In this document: positions 1-13,965 of the stretch, piece after piece
Layout: each line of letters starts with the position of its first letter
Position numbering within the stretch: position 1 is the first letter of the stretch
Source: Liolophura sinensis
Taxonomy: Eukaryota; Mollusca; Polyplacophora; Chitonida; Chitonidae
Length of the DNA: 64,000 bases
Assembly (NCBI RefSeq): GCF_032854445.1
Contig: NC_088306.1
Coordinates: 2,041,873 to 2,105,872, forward strand
Direction: 5' to 3'
The notes under the pieces: generated by a model
What the model saw: the letters and a program-made list of their open reading frames with translations, nothing else
The model's database searches: none
What the model was told of the DNA's origin: nothing
Made by a program: the position numbers and the translations under genes

Positions 1-3000
1 CATTTGCACTCTGTTCTAATGTTTACCTGAATTGAATTTGGTGCTAGAAAATGTTTATGCATAGGCATCAAGTTGGTCTTCCTAGTATTTAATCGGAGAC
101 CAGTCACATTTTCCTGCCTGTTGTAAACTTTTAATGCGGCCGTTACCAACTCTAAACTCTTTAATGAAAATGTTGTGTCATCTGCAAAATATACACTTTT
201 AACTTGTTACCCCGAATATCCGACTTCTACCTTAAAGTAAGATTTATTAGCTCTGTGCAAAGAACAAACACATACAGCGACAACGGGCAGCCTTGTTTAG
301 CACCTCTATGATTGGGAAACCAATGTGTGGTCGAAGCATTATTTATAACACTGCTTTAAGTATTGGAGTTAAGAATGAGTGAGTGAGTGCTTGGGGTTTA
401 ATGTCGTACTCAACAATTTTTCAGTCCTATGACGACGAAGGAATCCTTAGGGTGCATGCACGTGTAATGTTGCAGGACGGATTTCCACCGCTCTTTTATT
501 TAGTGCTGCTTCACTGAGACGACCTACCGAAGGCAAGTAAGCCGCCCCGCCCGAGCCATTATACTGATACGGGTAAACCAGTCGTTGCACTATCCCCTTC
601 ATGCTGAACGCCAAGTGAGGAAGTTACAACTTCCTCTTTTAAAGTTTTAGGTGTGACTCGATCAAGGATTGATCCTGGATCTACCGGTCCGGAAGCATAC
701 GCTCTACCAACTGTGCTATCCGGGCCGTTGAGTGAAGAATGAGAATCTATCTGGAAATGACAGGCCCAAAGTAAAATGTTACTAGTTCTATGTAATTATA
801 TTCCATTGAATCATACACCTTTTCTATATTTAAAAATAACAGTCATCCTTCTTCCTGGTAAAACTCCAATCAATCAAGTATAAATCTAATTTTTTGTCCT
901 ATGTATCTCTCTGGAACGAAACCTGTCTGGGAGCGATGAATTACGCTTGGTAACACCGTCTTCACTCGTGGCTAAAATTTTGTAGTTGGTGTTCAGTAAA
1001 GTGATAGGTCTCCAATTCTGTAACTAAGTTTTCTCTTTATTCACCTTTTCAATTAATGTAATTATCCCTCGTCTTTGTGAAGTACAGAGTTCTTTAGTAT
1101 CAAACGACATCCAAATCGATTGCAAATACAAGTCGTTCATAACGGACCAAAATGTCCGGTAAAATTCATTTGTCAAGCCGTCACAAGCTGAGCACCTACT
1201 TGATTTTAATGGTTTTGACAGTATCAAACTGTTGTTCAACTATGAAATTCGTATCAAGACTAATAAACTCAGGAGCAGATAAATTTTCCAAACACTGAAT
1301 TAAAAGATTTTTTAAAATCAAACCCGGTCGGCTGTTTAGATTGATAAAAAATTGGAAAACTAAGAAAATATTTTTTGTTCAATGTCTGCAACCTGTACTT
1401 TTTCTCCCATTTTCAATTTAGTAATGGACTTTTTCAAACATTGGCTTCGTTCGACGTCATAAAATACTTTGTACTTTTTTTCATGCTCTGTAGCTCCTTC
1501 TGCTTTTTCTCGCATATTTTATCCAAATTATGTTGCTTATCATCATATTGCTTTAACAATGCTTGACTATTATCCGTTTCTATTGTTTAAGTTAAGAAAG
1601 ATAATTCCCCGGGAAATTCATTCTCTTCTTTTCTAATTCATGCCAACCTTTCTGTACACTACTTAATACTTTCGTTCATTATCGTGTATTTAACCCATTC
1701 CCAGCGACTTATTGGATCAAAGTCTTCTGTCTCATTTCTAACATCAGTGATCGAATTTTTAATGAGCTTAAGATAATCTTCCTCTTCAAATAATGCGTTA
1801 TTGAACTTCCAGTAATTCGGTTTAAATTTTACATTAACGTCATCCAGCTCTAGAATAGTAGTTTTATGGTCTGATTTTATACTTGGCCTAATGCCTGCGT
1901 GCAATGTTGTATTTTTTAAGGTTTTGGAAACAAGCAAAAAATCATTTCTAGACTGCATATCATTAGTTTTTCTCCACGTAAAACTCGACGTTATTGGATT
2001 CTTTTCTCCCCATATATCAACTACGTTAGATGCTGCAATCAAATCATGAGGAGCCAGGCTGCTTAATTTTGAACTTGTATTTCAACTTATAGGTCCCCTG
2101 TTTTAGTTGGATTAAGAACCGTATTAAAATCCCCTCCTATTATTTATTTATGAATAACACAATTATACAGAACAAACTGATTAACGTGGTTAAAAACACA
2201 TTCCTTAAGCTGCAGTATTAGGTGCGTATATCGTGACTAAAGTAAATTAGCGTTTCTCCGAACATATCTCCACGACTATATGCACCTGCCGTCTGAGTCA
2301 ACCTATTTCTTCTTAATCTAATCTTTACCATGTAAGATTATTGCTACGATTATTATGATTATTGCATTATTTCCATGCGAAAACACAATATTTCCACTCA
2401 CTGATTTCTCTAGTACCTTTCATCTTCAGAATAGCTGTGTTTCTTGTGATAAGACCACATCACATTTCTGATTTTTCAGACATAGAAAAAAGTCTTGTTA
2501 TCCCCTCTGATACCCCTGACATTAGAATTACAAAATTTAACCATGTGTAACTTAAACACAGACACACTAACACAAAATAGTCTCTAAATCTCCACCTACA
2601 ATAATTAATGGAACAACCTCTCTCACACTAGAATACCGTAAAATACGGCACACTAACTGGGCTCATGTCACTCAAACATGAGAAGACAACAAAAAAGTTC
2701 ACATCATCTTCCTGTTGGATAGATGTGGGAATTGCCACTGAAATGAGGCCACGCCTTTAGAAGCAAGTATACATCAATCAGTCCTTTGCACGCACTGGTC
2801 GGCCTCTCACTGGTTGCAACACACTGTTCAAGTCTACCCACTTGATAGGATTGGACACACTATAATGTTCTCTCATAAACTAAGATAAGACCGTCGTAAA
2901 ATAAATTTTCATCAACAAAAAAATACATTATTTTCAATTTTATTTGCATCAGAGTATAGTGTCGAGCCTTCCAAGGGAAAAACTTTGCAATAATCGGGCA

Positions 3001-3487
3001 AGTTTTCCCTTGTACATTTCAGCAAACGTACGTCCCGTGTACTTTTCGGCACACGCGATGGCTGTTTTCGATGGTAATTTTATTACACCCAACATCAAGC
3101 ACCTCGCGAATAAAGTTGATAATGATGCGACTGGTCAACAGAAAAAACAAAATTTTAAAACTCTTTGAATATCTCTCCAGAGGCAAGATTTGATCTTCCA
3201 GCTGAGATACCGTCCTGCTGTACTCCAGGTTATTTGTCTCCCTGGTTATAATGTGAGTTTCACGTTCCTTTAACTTGCTTTAACAAACATTGACTTCCTC
3301 TGAAAGGAATTCGAGACTGGCGACGACTTCCTTCAATTACGTTGTTATTCTTTTGCTGTCATTACGCATGTCCGTCTTCATGGACATCATTACCTCACAC
3401 AGTGTCCACAATGGCATGGCGTCACTTTCAGATGGCTCTTCAGAATCAGTGTTCTTCGGTTCCATTGACCAGGAGTCCTCTTCAGTA
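1..3487 (-). mobile_element. L1/Tx1-like LINE remnant (ORF1, endonuclease and reverse transcriptase)
   Basis: Read on the minus strand from high to low coordinates. An ORF1-type acidic, coiled-coil region starts near 3465 (MEPKNTDSEEPSESDAMPLW), and about 2990-3100 has an ORF1-like NSHRV...IIAKF. The APE endonuclease begins near 2550 (NVRGIR), then LSQETQL near 2450, TLVTIYAPN near 2240 and GGDFN near 2125. Its end and the linker follow at 1659-2042 (QSRNDFLLVS, SDHKTT, YWKFNNALF). RT pieces are CDGLTNEFY (about 1175), SQRRGIITLI (about 1070), NWRPITLLN (about 1000), QTGFVPERYIG (about 925), QGCPLSLY (about 285) and the catalytic FADD (about 195). Many stops and shifts show it is dead. The 3' end lies beyond the window. 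A SINE has been inserted at 380-734. Confidence 0.87.
380..734 (-). mobile_element. SINE family A, full-length, inserted in the LINE
   Basis: A tRNA-derived SINE in minus orientation. The head, reading from 734 downward, has a tRNA-like A box (TAGCACAGTTGGTAGAGCG) and a diverged B box; the 3' end is TTAAACCCCAAGCACTCACT. The 9-bp repeat AAGAATGAG at 371-379 and 735-743 is a perfect target-site duplication. This fixes the boundaries and shows that insertion came after the LINE. Confidence 0.92.
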
Positions 3488-6400
3488 TCCCCAGCGACAT
3501 CTACCGGCGAAGTGAAACAGTTCACTCGTCAGTTGGAAACAAGCTGACGTGCATGTTCTGTTGGCTCCTGATATCACCCTCGGTAAGATACTTTATATTT
3601 TACGCCTTGGTGGGGTTTTCTGAGGACACCTGTTGAGAGGTACATTGTTCAAACTTTGGTGTATGTTTGCTCAAGGCATGGAAGGCCAAATCAAAGCTTG
3701 GAGGACTTTGTCTTGTCTAAGTGTTAAATGAGATAGCATGTGCTTTACACGGTATCTTGCACATAGCTTGCCGAGAGGCATTTTCATGATTTTTTTTTTC
3801 GGGAAATTTAAAGTTCTGTGATTTCATATCTTACTTTGCCGTGTTATTTCAATCATCAATTTGTGTTTGTCGGGCCAAAAAGTTATATTGTGCATTGTAT
3901 TTTTGTGATCAGGTCGGACATCAAAATCAAAATGGCGCCTACAGTTATTTTCTTGAAGCGTAAACACATTTTGCCCGGTAGGGCTTTGCTGCCATTGATC
4001 CAGGATTTGGAGGCATGCAGCCAGCAGCCCCGTGATCTGGCCCATGTGACACCTAGCGTCAAGACATAGGATCTCAGTCTACAGCAACCTGAAGGATTCT
4101 TCTTTGATATCACGGGAGAAAGCCTGACTGGTGTGCTGAATGTGGCTGATCGGGAAATGAATGTCCTCAACGTCAGCGTAGCGCTACGCATTTGCGTCCT
4201 GCAAGCTAACCAGGGAGGCCAACCTATGGGTGAAGGATTCGTGGGTCCACAGGTTTGTGAAACTGTATATATCCTGATCTGTAAACGAGTAAAATCTGTG
4301 TAAAAATTTCATAATTAGAACATGGATACGAAATCGCTAGAGCGGGGTGTCGCTATTTCCCCTGATGCCATCGTCTGACGATATACTACGTCATGTGCTT
4401 TGTATTCTGGATTTGGCTGTTCAGCACTGCGGTATTCCACAGTGTATAGTATATATCTTTATATCTTAGCAAGAAATCGGATGTGAGGGAAAGCAATGAT
4501 TTCATTTCAGAAATAATGTTCGTTTATTAATAGTGGTAGTTCTCTTTGCCTGGGGAAATATTTAAGGTTGTTGCACAACTCTGTGATAGTCAACAATGTA
4601 CACTGGATGCTTTCTGTTGATGCATTACCACTTCCAAGCCTGAAACATTTGATACAGCGTTGTGTTTTCAATGTATATACGTTATAGAAAATACACTGTT
4701 AGATATATGGGGTATATACATGTACATGCAGATACATGTATAAAAATCACAGAGTATTTATTTATTTCATTGGTGTTTTTACGTCGTACTCAAGAATGTT
4801 TCACTTATACGAGGCGGCCAGCATTATGGTAGGAGAAAACCGGGCAGAGCCCTAGGGAAACCCAGGACCCATCCGCATGCTGGCAGACCTCCCAACGTAC
4901 GGCCGGAGAGAAATCCAGCATGAGTTAGACGAACTCACACTGACTGCATGGGTAAGAGGCTCCTGGATCATTACGTTGCACTAGCGAGCTAACCAAGAAA
5001 GCCACGGAGGCCCCCAAGATCAAAGAGTAAACCCAAAGCGGTGACCCTTGTGTCATAGTTGGTAAGCAGGGTAACATGACTGATGACACAGAAGTGTATG
5101 GGGTAAAATTTATACTGTTTCAAGTACAATAAACAGTTATGGGTAAAATGGATATTTTGTTAACCACAAGGAGACTCAAGCAAAACGTGAAAGATTATCA
5201 CCGGAACCACAGGTTCTTAAACTGTGGATAGAAAATTTGGAAAGTCGAGAGGATACATATGTGGTACACCAACTGAATGAGGTCAGGGCTTTGTCACTCT
5301 AAGCCCAACTTAGACAGCCTTTAATTCTCAGGATTTTAGATGAATTAGCCAGAGAGGCAATGAAAAAGAGGCCACCGGGACTCGAACAGTGTTTGAAGAG
5401 CTATAACGAAAAGCCAATAGATAACAGTGCAAAAAAAATATATATATATACCTAATTTCTGTTTGTCAGTTATTGCTGGAAAGGCAATACAATATCTAAG
5501 GCTCTGTCAAAATGGTTGAAGGAAAGACAAACTGAAACTGTTAGTGTTGATTAGCCAGTTTTTAAGCATGACACAGCACCTCTCCTTTTACCCATTGCCC
5601 AAGGCCGGTGTGCTTACATCACGGGGGTCTATGTCGGTGGGTCTTCCAATATTGGTGGCTGTGGCGGAGGAAGATATCAAAGGGGACAAAGTCGCTCCTC
5701 TAGCAAACCGCTTGGGTGTCTGTTTCGTTCATCACCTGATCATTACGTTAGAGACTGAGAGAAGATGAAACAGGTTAAAGGGAAGTAACTTATAGATGGT
5801 AAGACCGATGAGTGTCTTTGTTGTATTGTTCTCTTTCTGGGTTTATAAATGTTTGTTGTGTACTTTTACTGATATTTAGATTCTTTGCACCCGTTCACAA
5901 GAAAACTAACTCCCTTAGTGAACTACGTTCACATGGACCAGGGGCACGGTATCCAAATGTCGCTATTATTGTTTGCAGGTAGGGTTATGGTGAAATGTGC
6001 GTTATTCTCAGGCTGAGTTAAAAGAAAACTTCATGTCTTGAAATTAAGGTCCCAGAGTGGGAAGCCTGTTTACTCTTTAACGCTTGACATATTATGCGAA
6101 ATGCTACCATAACCCAAGCCTGGGTGACAGTTAATGGTAGAGTCGGTTCCCGTCCCTTGACTCAAGTACCTGTTGAGGCTGTATTAGACACGGGGCACTC
6201 TTTTGACATTCATTATAGTTTACCTCTGAGAGACCCTAGAATTTAAATCAGGCTAGCTGCATGAACATTTGGATGAATGGGAAAAAATGACGCTTATAAG
6301 GGAAATGTTAAAGATTGGTTGGAGAAGGGAGTTGATGTAACTTCATTTCCTCAGCACTTTAAGGGTAACTTGATAAGGAAACATTATAGCTGTGCTATTC

Positions 6401-9400
6401 CACCGAAACAATATCTACCGAATTCAAAGTCTTGCAAGGCCCACGCGGAGTTCATCGTCACCGAACTTAATAAATGAATTAAGAATGGGTCTATTCAGGT
6501 GTGGGGGAAATTAGGTGAATGTGCCCTCCCTAAAGTTATAATGCCCCTTAGTGTGAAGCCCTCAAAACCACGCCTGTGCCATTATGACAGGTATTTAAAT
6601 TTATGGTCCTGTTTCGATTTGAAACATTAAAAGCTGTACACAGAAATGTTGGGGAAAGTGTGGAAATGGTGACGTGTGACGAAAAGTCTGTTTAGGAACA
6701 TGTAAAAATTACCGTCGAGGCACAAACATACATTGGAGTCCAATTTGGGGGACGGTTTGTGTCCTACACCACCCTGTCCTTTGGCTAGAAGGCATCCCCT
6801 GCCCTATATCAGTCTATAGGCATGGTTGTCACATTCTGTTTGAGATCGCTTGGTGTAAATGTCACTCAGTACTTAGATAATAGCATGGCAGTTACAAAAT
6901 CAGTGCCCCGCACTGGCCAAACATGTTCTAGCCTGGCGGTGGTATATGTTATCCTTGAAATTTTAACCAGGTTAGGTTATGCTCTGAACTTGCGAAAATC
7001 TGTCATACGTCCTTCTACATCACTATGAAGTATTTATTTCCAAGTGAAATATTTGGAATTTATCACAGACTAAGAGAAACAGGCTTATATCCTCCCCGAA
7101 TATAGTCCAGGGAATCATTTCTTGGATGTAGCACTGTAGAAGTAAAGACAATCCAGAGGTTTGCTGGTAAATCTGTTTCAATGGGCCTATCCCGGCCTAA
7201 AGGTTGTAAATAGTGCGATAGGATAGGGCATTTGAAATAGTAGGAGTAACAGTTGAGGGCAAGTTAAAAATGGGGATTGAACCTAGGCCCTGGGACAGGT
7301 GTATGACGTGGAGCCTGAATATCATGAACAAATGTGTATTGTTACAGATGCACGAGGCGTAAAGTATGGAGTGAGAGTCTTGACTGGTGACGTCAATGGC
7401 GTACAGCTAACAGTCTTTTTAGGACCCTGGAGACAAGAAACCCTTTGATTTGAAGGAGGGCGAGGCTCTGTTAAAAGTAAATGAATCAATGAGGCTTTCA
7501 AGTAAGAGGGTAGATTTTTTCACTGACAATATGTCCAATATATATCAGAAATAAACACATGTGTTTCCACCATTTTCACTCCTCTTCCCACTGTTGAATT
7601 TCATGTCAGATCAGCGAGTAAAGCTATGTGCTGCTGTTGTTTCTGTCTTTTACGACCAACCTGTATGACGGCCAACCTTTGTTGGTCACAATCGATCTTA
7701 CGTAGATTTCGGGTAATCAGGGAGATATTGGAATATTAAGAATACCTAGCGAAACTGATCTGGTGTCGGCACCAAAGGGTTTGCGTTGGGAATTAAGGAC
7801 ATGCCAACTAGGTTTCTAAGGGATTATATTTGTAAATGATTTCAAACAGTACTAGCTCCCAAACCTGTTCTAGACCTGGCCGCGATCGACGACCGGTTGC
7901 AATTGTTAGAAAGAAGAAAGGCACAAAATGCATATGTTCGGAAATGTCAAAAAGTTGTAGAAACCTTCGTGGAATTTTGTACAATGTTACCCCATAAGCC
8001 GTCTTTGGCCTCTTGTAGCCCTTGGGATCTCTCAAGGTTTCTTGTATGGAAGGACAAAAGTGGTAAAACGAAAATACATGAACTGCATTGCGAATATTTG
8101 GCGAGTGCACAGAGGACATCGCAGAAAGATTTGCTTGTATTTGTCTATGTCCGATTAGACTTGCCCTCTAACTATTGTTGATGACATTGCTCAACATCTT
8201 TTAGATGCATTTATGGAACTCGGAGGGGAAAGCATGGTATATAGCAAAAGAAACTGAAAACCCGGCCTCTGCCCCAAGCGTAAAACAGTACACTAGATGT
8301 ATTAAAGAAGAACAGCTAAAGCTCATGTCTTCCCGATTCAAGCAAAGCCAATTTTTCCACCAAAACTTAAAAAAATTGCTGTTTATATCCAAAATTATCT
8401 ATTTTGTCCGGATCTCACTGTAAGAGAGCGATTTGTTTTATGTTGGGATGAAGCTTTCTTCAAAGCTAAGCTTTTTTAGCGGAGACTGATTTAGCATCAG
8501 TTGTAACACAGGAAGTTTGTGCCCTGCCGGATAAATCCGCACATGGATTCATCCACACATTTGGCAAGACATTGAGGGGCGACGGGAAAGTAACAATTAA
8601 CAAGACCCGCTTCTGTGTTCAGTTGAGGACCTAGATTTGGACATGAAGAATGCTAGACAGTGTGGTATTAATCTTGGTACATGTTATCTGCTCAGGACTG
8701 TTTTAAGCGCCGGAAGTGCGTTAGATGATAACGTAAGTTTCTCATATGACCGTTTATGTACATATTTGGTGACACTATAGATCTTTAAAGCCGAAACAAC
8801 TCATAGTTTTCGAAGTGGTTGTGCTATATCTCTTACACGTTCACCCCATGTAACTAAAATGACTGATGTAATGCAGCATGTAGGACGGTGGACTCCAGAT
8901 AGCGCCAGATATTATAGTCGCACATCACCATGTGCTGCTTCTCATCTGGCTTAGTTAAAAGGTTCTGTGAGTACCGATACAGCTGAATGGACATGTGATG
9001 TAAACGCGAATGTAAGTTAAGTGGAGGGGGCATTTTGCAACTAAACAGTTGTATTAAATCTTTTGACAGTGAGTTGAAAACTCGAGGCTGTTTGTCATTT
9101 ATATGCAGTGTTTTAAATATTGTAAGCTGGTGTAACATACATCCTATGGAGTGTAAGACTATATTTTTGTATACACGTAATCATATATATAGCTACAAAA
9201 CTAGGGACAGATTTACGTTGTTGGGGAGTTCAATAAAACTTTTGAATTCAGTACACATCATGTGTTGGGCGTTTCCTTCTTATTGTATTTATTGAGTGCT
9301 GGGAGAGGTTATACATGTATGTCCAAATGTACTCATTTTCGGGAGAGGTCGATCTGTATGATTTCTTCCATATATAACCCAGTACTCAATTAATGCAAGT

Positions 9401-9715
9401 ATAACACAGAGATCCAGATGTTGACTAGGATATGGTCATTTCTCCAGCGACATCTAGCGGCGGAGCGAAACAGCTCAATCCTAAATTGGAAACCAGAGGA
9501 TAAACGAAGGGTTAGGAATCATGTATGACAATGTACCTGTACTCATAGTTATGTTTAGATGAGTAGGCACAGATGTTCTGCTTGCCCACCCACCCAACTC
9601 CAAGTAGAGATAAGTCCGCTTTACTACTTCCATGTTTTCGCCCATATTTAACTTTGTACTCAATTAATGCAAGTGTAACGCAGACAACTAGATGTCGACT
9701 AGGATATGGTTACAG
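3488..9715 (+). mobile_element. DIRS-order (tyrosine-recombinase) retroelement fossil, broken
   Basis: Parts in order on the plus strand: a left terminal repeat (about 3488-3560), a decayed gag-like region (to about 5800), a reverse transcriptase-RNase H region (about 6270-7560) with recognisable DIRS-type blocks such as GVDVTSFPQHF and NSKSCK, and a tyrosine recombinase (about 7890-8950) ending in the HSFRSG and VGRW-type catalytic blocks. At the right end a B-A-B arrangement of repeats (about 9300-9440, 9441-9560, 9600-9715), with A matching the left end, gives the split direct repeats known for PAT/Ngaro-like members. It carries many disabling changes and is clearly old. A family B SINE is nested at about 4755-5010. 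Confidence 0.8.
4755..5010 (-). mobile_element. SINE family B, nearly full-length
   Basis: This tRNA-derived SINE has its head at the high-coordinate end (tRNA-like GGCCTCCGTGGCTTTCTTGG near 5008) with the diverged B-box region downstream. A body that includes the CCGGCCGTACGTTGGGAGG block follows, then a 3' tail ending in A/T-rich TAAATAAATA. It is nested in the DIRS fossil, so it is the younger insertion. Confidence 0.88.
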
Positions 9716-12132
9716 TCACTTTTTTAAACTGTGATGGACGTTTCCTGCAGCCTTTTCCCATTTTACGCGACTGATAATACAGCATGAGTGGCCACAGAGA
9801 TGCTCAACTCAAAACACTTCTTCCCTCCCTGATGTCAACATTATTGGTGAGATAGTCCAGTACCTATACCCTTGTTACCTCCCCTGTTCTACAACGGTAA
9901 TTGTTATTCACAGTCACCTGAGCCAATGGGAATATCTCGCTGGCCTCTGCTATAGTAGGACTAGAAAGCTGATCCCATGAATGTGGAAACTTGATGTTTT
10001 AGTTCATAACTTCGATGTTACAAATACAGGATCGAAAACATGAAATCGCGAAGGTAGAAAAGGCGAAACCCGATAGTTTGAAAGTATATTTTCCGATTCA
10101 GTCGACCTTCACACTTTCGCGTTTTGGACTTTCCATCTGAAAGTTTCCATGGGTTTACATTTTCGATTTCTCACTTTCGTGTTTCAACATTACATTTCTA
10201 TATAATAATGTCGAAATCAAGGACATTGTGAGTCGCAGCCTCCGGTTTCCCTATCTATTAAAGATACACCTATCGTTTCTCCCAACTCACATTCACCTTT
10301 ACAGACCAGTCCCATACATATTTCTTAGAAAGAACCCTTTTCGACGTAACTTACCAATCAAACAGATAAATAAAGAGATCCGTTTTTACGGAACCATGGA
10401 ATGTAATGGAAAACGCACGGAGAGGCTCTTGCACACTTAAAAGCACATCAATAGCGCATATATAGACATCTTTAAAGAAATACATGTATACAGAGACGAG
10501 TTGACTCTATAAGAAGTCAGTAATTTACCGCATTGCTTCCGAGAATTTCTTGGGCTTGTTAAATTATTTAAATATATAGTTTTACAAGCCAATTAGCATG
10601 CAATCGAAGTGTTACGTTGATAGTATTTATTTTTTAATTTGGAGAACTCCTTAATTTCAGCTTAAAACATAAAAACGGTGACACAAGACGAATGACTTGC
10701 CATATTCATTGAAAGCATTGTATGAGTCAATCACCACATTCGCTTTTCGTGCCCCAAGCTACAGGACCGCCCAGTCCAGTTCTGTGACAAAACCACACCA
10801 CTGGGATGAATGATCATTTTGACGTCCGCAGTCGGTGCATTTGCATGGGTCCGCACGCACTGAAGACTGAAGGGGCACTGCTTGGTTAATACTGCCATTA
10901 TACATGAAGGTAGTTGATAATCCGTCAATTTTAGCACTGTTGTTTTTCATGCGCCTAAAATATGTCAGAATTTTGTCTGTTTTCTATACAACTGAAAAGT
11001 TTTTGCAACATCTTACTACCCACCCCCTGGAAAGTAACCAAGGTGACAAAATGCTGACTTCACTTCCAGCAACAACATGCAGCTCAATAAATGGTGGTCA
11101 GGCTATATAGGTTGAGTTTTTTTTATATGCTGTAGAGAAAAGTGCAAATTGCATGTGGTGGTATGATATGGTACCACACGAGGGTTAGAGGATATAGGTG
11201 TATATTTTGGGCACTGAAGTTGACAAATACTACATAAGTAGTAAGGAAAATCAACGCGCTCGTGAAACCTTTAACACCTCATTCCCCTATGTCGACCTTA
11301 CATAATGAATTTTCATTAACGTCACAGAAATTCATTAAGAGTGTACTGCAGGCCACAGATGATGCGTCTCTGTGCACGGGGTGTGTCAGGGCAGTGCAGA
11401 AGGGGAAGTCAGGGGAGGTAACTGCAAAGCAACTAACCCGAGTACCGGTACGTGGAAGCCTATATAGTGATCTCGTCATGTTGATTGAAAACTTGTGAAA
11501 CATTTTACATTTACGTGATGTTGCCTCGATTTCATATCACTAAAATAAACAGTGTTTATGTCTTAATTTTTTTTTTTACTTTTTACATTTTTTTTATTTG
11601 ACAGCGGGGCTGTGATTAAGTGATCGTGCATGTGCATGCCCTTACAATCGACTGCTATATGGGACACACTGACGAGGTTAGACACCTCGCGATTTATACT
11701 TTCGCTTCGCCCTTTCGTGCTTTTCCTTCGTCCTTTGGTCGTTTCCAGTTTTCAATCATAGAAAACATGCAACAGCCTGAAACAACGAAACAACAAAAGG
11801 ACGAGATTCCACCAAACCTCGCACTTTTGTACTTTTACCTTCCTGTTTTTAAATCGCTGTGCGCATGATAAGCCGGAAGGCAAAAGGTCGAAAGGACCTC
11901 AAACCTCGCACTTTCGTATACTTTTGGACTTCTGGTTTGTCAAGCTCTAAATTGTTAAAGATCGGTGATACCCTGTGCAGCCAGCAGTCATAAGACTGAT
12001 CGACATCGTATTAGTGAATTTTTTTAGAATGGCGTTAAACAATATAAAATCGAGTTAAGAAATAAATATTTTTAATGAACATTCTTTACCAACTCCGCTA
12101 AAATATATATCAGATACAAAAAGGCTGCACGG
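9716..12132. other. Gene-free stretch with short repeated motifs
   Basis: No convincing coding region, RNA gene or complete element was seen. Two patches (about 10015-10200 and 11690-11935) are rich in CACTTTCG and CTTTCG and their complements, and could be the remains of related non-autonomous elements. The two longest open frames have no recognisable domain and look like chance. Confidence 0.5.
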
Positions 12133-12391
12133 AACCTCCGTGGCCGAGGTATTTAGCGCGTATATACGCCAGCGCGACGCATTGACCGAAAAGCCTATCA
12201 CCAATGCAGTCACTATGAGTTCAACTCCAGCTGATGTTAACCTCCTCTCCTTGCAGTAGCCTGCGGCTGATCGTGGATTTCCCCGGGCTCTGAACGGTTT
12301 TCTCTCCCCATAATGTTGACCGCCGTCTTATAGGTGAAATATTAGAAATATAGAGTAGCGGGTAAAACTCCAGTGAAATGAATAAATAAAT
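12133..12391 (+). mobile_element. SINE family B, full-length but diverged
   Basis: It starts with a tRNA-like head (CCTCCGTGGCCGAGGTATTT) and a B-box-like GAGTTCAACTCC, carries the body blocks around the CCCCGGGCTCTG and ATAATGTTGACCGCCGTC segments, and ends in AATGAATAAATAAATC. Confidence 0.85.
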
Positions 12392-12764
12392 CAAGGCAGC
12401 AGCAAAGAGGCCGGAAAATTACAAATACTTTCCCCTAGGGAAGATAACAGATGTATAGTCCCTTTATTTTACAGTGCATGGAAATATAGCTCTAAACATG
12501 ATGCACTGTACGAAAATCGCCATCAGATACACTGTGCACGGGGGGAAATGGACAATCGTGATTAAAATGATTTTCAAATCACATATAATGCGTACCTTAC
12601 ATAGTGTATATACTGATGACTAATAATAAACGCAAGTGTGAATATAGGAAGGCAAAATGCTTTTCCACAAAAATCTTGCAGAATGCCTTGAGACGCTTCA
12701 AATAAGCACTGCACGGCGCTTTAAGGAACGCCCAGCCCGAAGACGCACCAGCCGGTGGCTTAAA
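12392..12764. other. Unassigned spacer
   Basis: AT-rich sequence between a SINE and the 72-bp minisatellite. Nothing recognisable was seen in it. Confidence 0.4.
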
Positions 12765-13880
12765 GTATCCACATATAGCTACATGTAGCTATACGAACAC
12801 AATTCATGCTGTGTCCCGAAATGCACCGGCATGTCACCTCCAGCATTAACTTTCGTGTACCATACGAATACAGGGACATGCTGTGCCCCAAGAGCACCGG
12901 AATTCGACCTCCAGTATCAAACTTACGTGTAGCTATACGATTACAAGACATGCTGTGTCCCGAAACGCACCGGCATGCCACCTCCACTATTAACTTACAC
13001 GTAGCTATACGAATACAAGACATGCTGTGTTCCCCGAAACGCACCGGCATGTCACCTCCAGTATTAACTTACACTTAGCTATACGAATACAAGATATGCT
13101 CCGCGTCGAGACGTGCTGATATGTGATCTGCAGTATGAACTTACGTGTAGAAGACATGGTGTGTTCCGAGACGCACCAGAATTTGACCTCCAGTATTAAC
13201 ATACGTGTACCATACGAATACCAGACATGCTGTGTCCCGACACGCACCAGCATGTCACCTCCAGTACTAATTTACACGTAGCTATACGAATACAAGACAT
13301 GCTGTGTTCCAAAACGCACCGGCATGTCACCTCCAGTATTAATTTACACGTAGCTGTACAAATACAAGACATGCTGTGTCTCGAAACCCACCGACATGTG
13401 ACCTCCAGTATTAATTTACACGTAGCTGTACAAATACAAGACATGCTGTGTCCGGAGACGGACATGTCACCTCCGGTATTAATTTACACGTAGCTGTACA
13501 AATACAAGACATGCTGTGTCCCGAAACGCACCGACATGTGACCTCCAGTATTAACTTAACACGTAGCTATGCGAATACAAGGCACACTGTGTCTCAGAAC
13601 ACACCGGCATGTGACCTCCAGTATTAACTCACATGCGGTTGTACGAATACAAGACATGCTCTGTCCCGAGACGCACAGATACGTATTAACTCATATGCAG
13701 TGTTACAAATACAAAGACATGCTGTGCCCCGAGACACACCGATATCTATTAACTTACATGCAGCTGTACGAATATAAGACATGCTTTGTTTCGTGACGCA
13801 CCGGCATTTCGTGACAGGCAGTATAGCATACACTTACGGCTTTGTCCTGAGATGCACTGGCATGCGTCCTGAAGTATGAA
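12765..13880. repeat. 72-bp minisatellite, about 15 diverged copies
   Basis: The recurrent segments are ACGTAGCTATACGAATACAA, GACATGCTGTGTCCCGA and CACCGGCATGTCACCTCCAG. The spacing of CATGCTG is exactly 72 bp in several neighbouring steps (12949-13021, 13226-13298-13370-13442). Copies at both edges are degenerate and some are shortened. Because 72 is a multiple of three, long pseudo-ORFs appear on both strands; they are not treated as genes. Confidence 0.95.
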
Positions 13881-13965
13881 CAACTACGAACATTTCTTGT
13901 CTTTCCTTTTTTTAAAAGTTTACCAGATGAAAAGCAAACCGTGATATGTGATGAATGCTGTTCAT

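Noticed and set aside
380-734. tRNA gene at the SINE head
   Set aside because: The A- and B-box-like segments belong to a SINE with a target duplication. The same head recurs at other loci and no complete cloverleaf was evident.
12760-13833. Several overlapping frames on both strands
   Set aside because: They are by-products of the 72-bp minisatellite, 72 being a multiple of three.
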